A DNA stretch of 64,000 nucleotides, taken from Geminicoccaceae bacterium (lineage in GTDB: Bacteria; Pseudomonadota; Alphaproteobacteria; Geminicoccales; Geminicoccaceae). Where the stretch lies: the NCBI GenBank assembly GCA_028279345.1, contig JANQNY010000030.1:99711-163710 (forward strand). Direction: 5' to 3'. Below the pieces are notes generated by a model. The model was not told the origin of the DNA and did not search any database. It worked only from the letters and a program-made list of their open reading frames with translations. Shown in pieces: positions 60,082-64,000 of this stretch (within the stretch, counting starts at the first letter, position 1; each line of letters opens with the position of its first letter). Made by a program: the position numbers and the translations under genes.

Positions 60082-60279
60082 TCAAGGCACCCGCCCCGTC
60101 GGCTTCATCCTCCGCAACTCCCCAATAGCCGCCTCCACACGCCGCCAGAACGCCACGCCTTCGACCACGCCGTTGCGCTGGCAGTGCTCCAGCGATCGCC
60201 GAGCCCTGACTTCGGCATTGCCGCCGTGGTTCGTGATGAGCAGCTGAGCCACGCGCCAGACGTCGATGTTAGGGGGCAT
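60082..60279 (-). CDS. DUF6961-like small protein
   Basis: A 65-residue protein with IDVWRVAQLLITNHGGNAEVRARRSLEHC and GVAFWRRVEAAIGELRRMKP. This pattern (aromatic - Ala - x - LLI - x2 - HG, then a helix ending in W-x-R-x3-A-x2-E-L) is that of a widespread small alphaproteobacterial family, DUF6961, of unknown function. The ATG at 60279 has no strong ribosome binding site. It lies downstream of the 60306 gene on the same strand, 26 bp apart, so may be co-transcribed with it. Confidence 0.7.
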   Translation of the reverse strand: MPPNIDVWRVAQLLITNHGGNAEVRARRSLEHCQRNGVVEGVAFWRRVEAAIGELRRMKPTGRVP

Positions 60280-60305
60280 CTACAATATGGAGCGCCGGTC
60301 GGGTT

Positions 60306-61034
60306 TCAGGCAACCACGGCGCCTTCGGGCGGCTCAACGCTGTTCCACCGCTCGGCGATGGACAGCATCGCCGCTTCGATGTTGCGAAACGAACTTAGCG
60401 CCTTTCCGTCGGTCGGATAGGCAAGCCCGGTGAGGGCATCGATCGTGACACAGAGTTTGGCTTCGGGTTCGGCCTCGTTGCCATCATCTGCACGAACACG
60501 GCAGCCGAACAACAGGCTCGACTGCCAGTACGCCGAGTCCTTCGATAGGGGCCTACCCTTCGCGTACCGCAAAGCGACGAAACCAGTTCGCACCCTATTC
60601 GTGCGCGTCGTTCGCTGGAGCGCAAATCGGATGTCAGGGTTAACCTCAACACCCGAAAGTGTGAGGCGCATATCGGGCTCTACGGCCATTCGTTGTGCAT
60701 CAGGCAGTTCAATTCTTGGAAAAGCTTCCACAAAGGCATCAATGTAGTCAGCGTTGTTGTCCAACACCTCGCGCTCAAAATCAGTGTCCGTCATTTGGCT
60801 TCGAAGCTTCGCAGCTTCCTGAGTCAGGATGTCGCAGTCAGTACGCTCATCACGCAGAAAAGCAGAGATTGCAGTCTTGGCACGCTCATGTTGTATGAGA
60901 CGAGCAATGGGACGGTACTTGCTGTCTCGGACGATCGTCCGCCTCGCGCGTTCCGAGCCGGCCATATAGTCAGCAACGTGCCTGCCCGTCATCTTTGGGC
61001 GCCTTACAAGGCGATGAGTGGCTTTCTGCATCAT
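60306..61034 (-). CDS. Hypothetical protein, conserved-looking
   Basis: A 242-residue protein with basic N-terminus (RRPKMTGRHVADYMAGSERARRTIVRDSKYRP), a helical middle (TDTDFEREVLDNNADYIDAFVEAFP) and a C-terminal alpha/beta region with RTGFVALRYAKGRPL, YWQSSLLFGCR and AKLCVTIDALTG. The sequence reads as a real, well-folded protein, but I cannot name a family. GGAGC lies 7 nt before the ATG at 61034, and an alternative ATG at 60992 exists. It is divergent from the 61057 gene. Confidence 0.72.
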   Translation of the reverse strand: MMQKATHRLVRRPKMTGRHVADYMAGSERARRTIVRDSKYRPIARLIQHERAKTAISAFLRDERTDCDILTQEAAKLRSQMTDTDFEREVLDNNADYIDAFVEAFPRIELPDAQRMAVEPDMRLTLSGVEVNPDIRFALQRTTRTNRVRTGFVALRYAKGRPLSKDSAYWQSSLLFGCRVRADDGNEAEPEAKLCVTIDALTGLAYPTDGKALSSFRNIEAAMLSIAERWNSVEPPEGAVVA

Positions 61035-61056
61035 AACAAGCTCCGGAGACGTTCAA
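61035..61056. promoter_or_regulatory. Shared back-to-back ribosome-binding region
   Basis: The start codons of the divergent genes at 61034 and 61057 are only 22 bp apart. Within the gap, the palindromic TCCGGA (61042-61047) supplies a GGAG Shine-Dalgarno to both strands. Each promoter must therefore lie inside the other gene. Confidence 0.5.
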
Positions 61057-61287
61057 ATGGAAAGTCTCTACCTCACGTCCAAAGTAAGCGAGGATAGGCG
61101 GCGTCTGACCATAGCGCCCCTGTCCAGCCAAAAACTCACGAGGTGCGCCGAAGCGCCATCCGATACGAGCGGCCACTTCCTGTTCGATGAGCCTGTGGAC
61201 GACGACTTCGGCGAAATCAAGATCCTAGCCCAAATCCAGGACAACGAAGCGGCTCTCAGGCTAGCTGCAATGTTTGAAATGGAGTAG
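61057..61287 (+). CDS. Small hypothetical protein
   Basis: A 76-residue protein with no membrane helix. It has an acidic C-terminal half (FLFDEPVDDDFGEIKILAQIQDNEAALRLAAMFEME). CGGAGA stands 8 nt before the ATG at 61057, a good start signal. Its divergent gene is 22 bp away. No family is recognised. Confidence 0.6.
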   Translation: MESLYLTSKVSEDRRRLTIAPLSSQKLTRCAEAPSDTSGHFLFDEPVDDDFGEIKILAQIQDNEAALRLAAMFEME

Positions 61288-61494
61288 CGCGCCCGAACTC
61301 GTATGGCCCGCATTCCTTTGGTCTGGGCGTGATTCAGGTCTCCGTGTCTTCGCATACACTTCGGCGTACCAGTGGCCAACCGCCTGGCCTTCGCGAATGC
61401 TCACGGCCCGCGCTCAACTGTTGCTTTCCATTCCAACCGCCACCTCATCCGCACCCGCGGTCCGGCATATCCTCGCGCCAACGACGAGGGCACC

Positions 61495-61731
61495 ATGGCC
61501 ACGATCACCGCATTCCGCGAGGTCGAAGATCGCGAGCGCACGGAGCGCGATGACGCCAGCGCGCCGGGTTCCCTGGTGTACCTACCGACGCTGTTCATCG
61601 TCCGCGTCGAGCGGCCCACACCGCTTGAGGCTGCCCTAGAACGGGCTCTGAGCCGCGCCCTGGAACCGTGGTGGCGTCATTGGCTGCATATCGGGAAGCG
61701 TTCGAGACAGGAGCGCCAACACCCGTCCTGA
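61495..61731 (+). CDS. Possible small hypothetical protein
   Basis: A 78-residue frame from an ATG at 61495 with hydrophobic-core strands (LVYLPTLFIVRVE) and a basic amphipathic C-terminus (WWRHWLHIGKRSRQ). There is no clear ribosome binding site and no family. The call is weak; it might be a remnant. Confidence 0.3.
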   Translation: MATITAFREVEDRERTERDDASAPGSLVYLPTLFIVRVERPTPLEAALERALSRALEPWWRHWLHIGKRSRQERQHPS

Positions 61732-61770
61732 GCCGTCCAGCGCGGGCTGCTCGACGCGCTCGGCTTCACC

Positions 61771-61892
61771 TTGATGCGGAGCGCGAAGCTCAACGGGGTC
61801 GATCCACAGGCGTGACTCACTGACATCCTCAGCCGCGTCGCCGACCACAAACTCACACGGATCGGCCGATCTCGTGGCCTGGCGTTACGCTA
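61771..61892 (+). mobile_element. IS66-family transposase (TnpC) C-terminal remnant
   Basis: The frame reads AKLNGVDPQA, a stop (TGA at 61813-61815 where the family has Trp), then LTDILSRVADHKLTRI, and after a one-base shift ADLVAWRYA. This is the conserved C-terminal end of IS66 TnpC proteins. Only about 120 bp remain and it is inactive. Confidence 0.75.
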
Positions 61893-61992
61893 CGGCACCG
61901 GCGCAACTAAGCCACCGACAAGCCAACCATAACGGCGACGCCAGACAGTCACCGCGGGTTAGCGAGGTCGCGTTCTGCACCGAAGGCAGGCT

Positions 61993-62505
61993 CTAGCGGG
62001 CGCGAGCTTGCGCCCAAGCGAGCGAGGCCAAGTCGTCTTCGTCCGCCTCTTCGCCGTCTTCCTCAAATATGCGGATAGTCTGCTCGGCCCAACGGACGAG
62101 CGCCGCCGCAGCGGCTCCCCGCTCGCCGTCGGGCCAATCGTCAATCCCGGCCTCTTCGAGCTTCTGACGCACCAACCAAGTGTCAATCAAAGAGCCGCCG
62201 CTTAGGGCGGACGCAAAAAACTCAGGTAACAGACCCTTCACCGTATTCGAATCGCCTATCGTCGTTAGGCTACTGCGCATCATCTCTCCAATGTCTTCGT
62301 CGGAACACAACGATAGCGCTCGTCCCGCTATGACATCGACGAATTTGTTGCAGCCGCAAGGACACCAGTTGCCGTCCAGCTCTTCCCAAAACCGGTCGGC
62401 CCTATCCGCGAAGACTGACGCGAGGCGGTCAACGATCTCGCGCTCGTCTCCGGCAAGGCACGTCCGCCGACGTCGACCGGCACGCAAGAACGCACTACCG
62501 CTCAT
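61993..62505 (-). CDS. Hypothetical protein with CxCxC motif
   Basis: About 170 residues. An N-terminal basic segment, then CPCGC (Cys48, Cys50, Cys52) in a likely metal-binding turn, a central helical part (LLPEFFASALSGG) and KLEEAGIDDWPDGERGAAAAALVRWAE, then an acidic C-terminus (EEDGEEADEDD). The 'agId-Wp-GE-' helix resembles a group of bacterial hypothetical proteins with a Trp-Pro-Glu motif. The start ATG at 62505 is uncertain. No function can be assigned. Confidence 0.6.
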   Translation of the reverse strand: MSGSAFLRAGRRRRTCLAGDEREIVDRLASVFADRADRFWEELDGNWCPCGCNKFVDVIAGRALSLCSDEDIGEMMRSSLTTIGDSNTVKGLLPEFFASALSGGSLIDTWLVRQKLEEAGIDDWPDGERGAAAAALVRWAEQTIRIFEEDGEEADEDDLASLAWAQARAR

Positions 62506-62792
62506 CTGCTTGCGGTTCGCCCCAACATGGAAAGCCCCGACTTGATCGCGCCGACTGGAAACCGAGGACCAAACCACCAATCAGCAAGTGCGGAGCACAT
62601 ACGTCACAAACCGTCGGACTCGGCAAGGGAGGCCGCCGACGTTGGGCAAGCTGCGAAGCTAATGGCTCTGTCGACGTTGCTCACGCGCACTTCGACACAG
62701 CCGCGGCATAGATCTCGAACGGGGTGCGTTATCCGAATGTTGGTGCCGCCGTGCCCCCCTGACTTCGCAACAAGGCTCCGGCTGAGCCGGGA
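62506..62792. other. Intergenic stretch, nothing recognised
   Basis: 287 bp between the CxCxC gene start and the thermonuclease start, divergently transcribed. No repeat or RNA gene was seen, and open frames here read as unstructured. Confidence 0.5.
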
Positions 62793-63374
62793 ATGGCAGT
62801 GGTGAGATACCGGCGCGGAAGCAGACGACGAACGACGCGAAGACGCCCAAGCGCTGGGCCGCTGCCGACATTCCGGCGCAGGCGCACGCCGTGGCGGCTT
62901 CTCGTCCCGCTCGGCATCGTCGGCTGCCTGTTCCTCGCAGCACAGACTGGCGGCTGGTTCCCTGATGTCGGCGCGAAACTCCAGCTCACGCAAGTCTCGC
63001 AGGGCGGCTCCCAGGCCTCTACGGTCTCCGGCACGGCCCGCGTGGTCGACGGCGACACGCTGGACGTCGCTGGCACGCGCGTGCGCCTGAACGGACTTGC
63101 AGCGCCCGAGAGAGGCGAGCCAGGCGGGCGCGAGGCGACGCGCTTCATGGTCGACGCCGTGCGCGGAGAGACTGTCTCCTGCCAGCTCAAGGGCGAGCAG
63201 AGCTATGACCGCATGATCGGCGTGTGCTTCGTCGACGGCGAAGACCTCGCGGCGCTGGCGGTGGCAGCTGGTGTGGCTAGGGATTGTCCGCGGTTCAGCG
63301 GCGGGCGGTACGCGGCGCTAGAGACTGACGACGGGCGGCGGTTGGTGTTGCCGGGGTATTGTGAGGTGCGGTGA
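62793..63374 (+). CDS. Membrane-anchored thermonuclease-family protein
   Basis: A 193-residue protein: an Arg-rich cytosolic N-terminus (about 1-34), one membrane helix (about 35-50, LLVPLGIVGCLFLAA), then a staphylococcal nuclease-like OB-fold (about 80-190). Catalytic-site residues are visible in RVVDGDTLDVAG, RLNGLAAPERGE and SYDRMIG. The exported nuclease would face the periplasm or exterior and cut nucleic acid. It lies at the right of the accessory region and could take part in DNA turnover or competition; that is inference. Confidence 0.82.
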   Translation: MAVVRYRRGSRRRTTRRRPSAGPLPTFRRRRTPWRLLVPLGIVGCLFLAAQTGGWFPDVGAKLQLTQVSQGGSQASTVSGTARVVDGDTLDVAGTRVRLNGLAAPERGEPGGREATRFMVDAVRGETVSCQLKGEQSYDRMIGVCFVDGEDLAALAVAAGVARDCPRFSGGRYAALETDDGRRLVLPGYCEVR

Positions 63375-63707
63375 GTGCTGTACGCCGCTGGGGACCCTAG
63401 TCGTGCCAGCAAGATGCGCCCACCCGGCAGTTCCGCGCGCGTTTCGGGTTTCTCCCGACCGATGTCGTCGGCAGCGCGTTTGCTCCGCTATCGACGGCAA
63501 CGCTACCTACGAGCGCCGCGCGACGCGCACATTGCCTCTCGTCTCGCCCCTCGCGCGCCTGGTCGCCTGAGCCACGCTTAAGCATGCCGCCGTGTTCGAC
63601 GGCCGTTCCGCACGTGAGACGAGAGCGCCTAGGGCACAACCGCTTAAGGCCTCTGAAAAGCGGCATGTCAGTCACAAACAGTCACCGCTTGGCTCGACGT
63701 TTGCTGT
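63375..63707. other. Non-coding or decayed stretch
   Basis: About 330 bp after the thermonuclease gene. Open frames on the plus strand are Arg/Ser-rich with no family; none is called. Confidence 0.5.
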
Positions 63708-63881
63708 GAGGCCCGCCAAGGCGGGCCCGTCGCCGAGTTCAGCTGGGACGGCGCCGACGAAGGTGATCCGCTCGCCGGCCGCAGTTGGCTCAGTCCCGGC
63801 ACCGCCGGCCGCATCGTCGGCCACATCCACTTCCACCTCCACAAAGGGGACGCTTCCGGCGTCGTCTGCCAGCCGGCGTAG
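63708..63881 (+). CDS. Possible remnant of a small conserved protein
   Basis: A frame running to TAG at 63879-63881 encodes VAEFSWDGADEGDPLAGRSWLSPG and then GRIVGHIHFHLHKGDASGVVC. This composition, acidic-aromatic with a 'EFSW-x-G-x-DEGD-x2-GRG' look, recurs in small alphaproteobacterial hypothetical proteins. No start codon is visible, so the piece is likely the end of a degraded gene. A hairpin, GGCCCGC (63710-63716) with GCGGGCC (63721-63727), lies inside the beginning of the frame. Confidence 0.3.
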   Translation, partial: EARQGGPVAEFSWDGADEGDPLAGRSWLSPGTAGRIVGHIHFHLHKGDASGVVCQPA

Positions 63882-64000
63882 TTCTTCAGCAGCCTGTTAG
63901 AGGGGATTTGAGTGACCCGCCCCCAGCAGTCGGCCCCGGCGCGGTGTTAGTAAAGCGCGGATGACGCTGCTGCTTGCGTAATAAGTGGAAAAGAACCTAG

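Noticed and set aside
61372..61494. Upstream extension of the 61495 frame
   Set aside because: Composition unlike protein and no start signal; even the shorter frame is weak.
58211..64000. Duplicate of tRNA-Ala 3' end (attachment site) and integrase
   Set aside because: Searched by eye for the T-arm and acceptor sequence and for tyrosine recombinase motifs; none found in the window.
1..64000. CRISPR arrays and rRNA genes
   Set aside because: No regularly spaced repeats and no rRNA-like segments were seen.
63901..64000. Possible insertion-sequence end at the window's right edge
   Set aside because: The sequence looks terminal-repeat-like in places, but no matching repeat or transposase is visible before the window ends.

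Overview
The window is about 64 kb of GC-rich, densely coding chromosome that looks alphaproteobacterial, probably Rhodospirillales-like. The evidence is the order rapZ - EIIA(Man-type) - HPr - ahcY, a double-length tandem dCTP deaminase, the nrdR/glyA/rpiB neighbourhood, a DUF6961-like small protein, and many ATGA or single-base gene overlaps. Roughly the first 58 kb is ordinary core and accessory chromosome. The last 6 kb, after a tRNA-Ala(UGC), is a decayed accessory region with AT-rich genes and transposase remnants.

Layout. 1-2.3 kb: the tail of glcE, a short LOV photoreceptor, a beta-carbonic anhydrase and a small glycine-zipper lipoprotein. 2.6-6.8 kb (minus): a GNAT and an AaeB/AaeX/AaeA-like aromatic-acid efflux operon (FUSC, DUF1656, HlyD). 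7-12.4 kb: M20 peptidase, SLC13 permease with RCK_C domains, peroxiredoxin and a GH13/CBM48 enzyme. 12.6-16.8 kb (plus): dcd, rpiB, glyA, nrdR and a UPF0173 metallo-hydrolase. 16.8-21.4 kb (minus): class IV aminotransferase, a tetR operon ending in a frameshifted NmrA pseudogene, a BtuF-like binding protein and a rhomboid. 22-27.3 kb: methyltransferase, HAD, ptsN-like EIIA, rapZ, EIIA(Man), HPr, ahcY and tsaE, a nitrogen-PTS signalling block with no visible HPr kinase. 28-34.3 kb: a GGDEF-EAL protein, a HAD pseudoenzyme and a complete-looking hydantoin-to-D-amino-acid cluster (hydantoinase, racemase, N-carbamoyl-D-amino acid hydrolase). 34.3-43.8 kb: FkbM methyltransferase, idi, SDR, phosphoesterase, membrane adenylate cyclase, a DoxX-NDH-2 fusion, patatin, bdhA, and an ECF sigma with its zinc anti-sigma. 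43.9-50.3 kb: 5'-nucleotidase family protein, LysR/AKR pair, a marR operon with a palindrome over its start codon, and a DMT exporter. 50.3-58.1 kb: pyrC and pyrE (divergent), acylphosphatase, glcF, ComM-like ATPase and pyrD.

The most interesting non-coding signal is at 52221-52332. A sigma-54-like promoter (TGGCAC and GC with GG-N10-GC spacing) is followed by about 86 nt that can fold into two small hairpins and a perfect 10-bp rho-independent terminator, ending only 16 nt before the acylphosphatase start. It is either an undescribed small RNA or a leader/attenuator; an early GGGT can pair with either of two flanking ACCC segments.

Several proteins keep a fold but have lost signature residues: RapZ (Walker A Lys to Arg), a HAD protein lacking all four catalytic motifs, an EAL domain lacking a catalytic Glu, a gamma-CA-like hexapeptide protein lacking metal histidines, and a 5'-nucleotidase family member with altered metal motifs. 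The 3' end region (58.2-64 kb) contains a truncated SRAP gene, IS256- and IS66-type transposase remnants, an AT-rich two-gene cassette of unknown function, several hypothetical proteins and a membrane-anchored thermonuclease. No integrase, CRISPR array or rRNA was seen.
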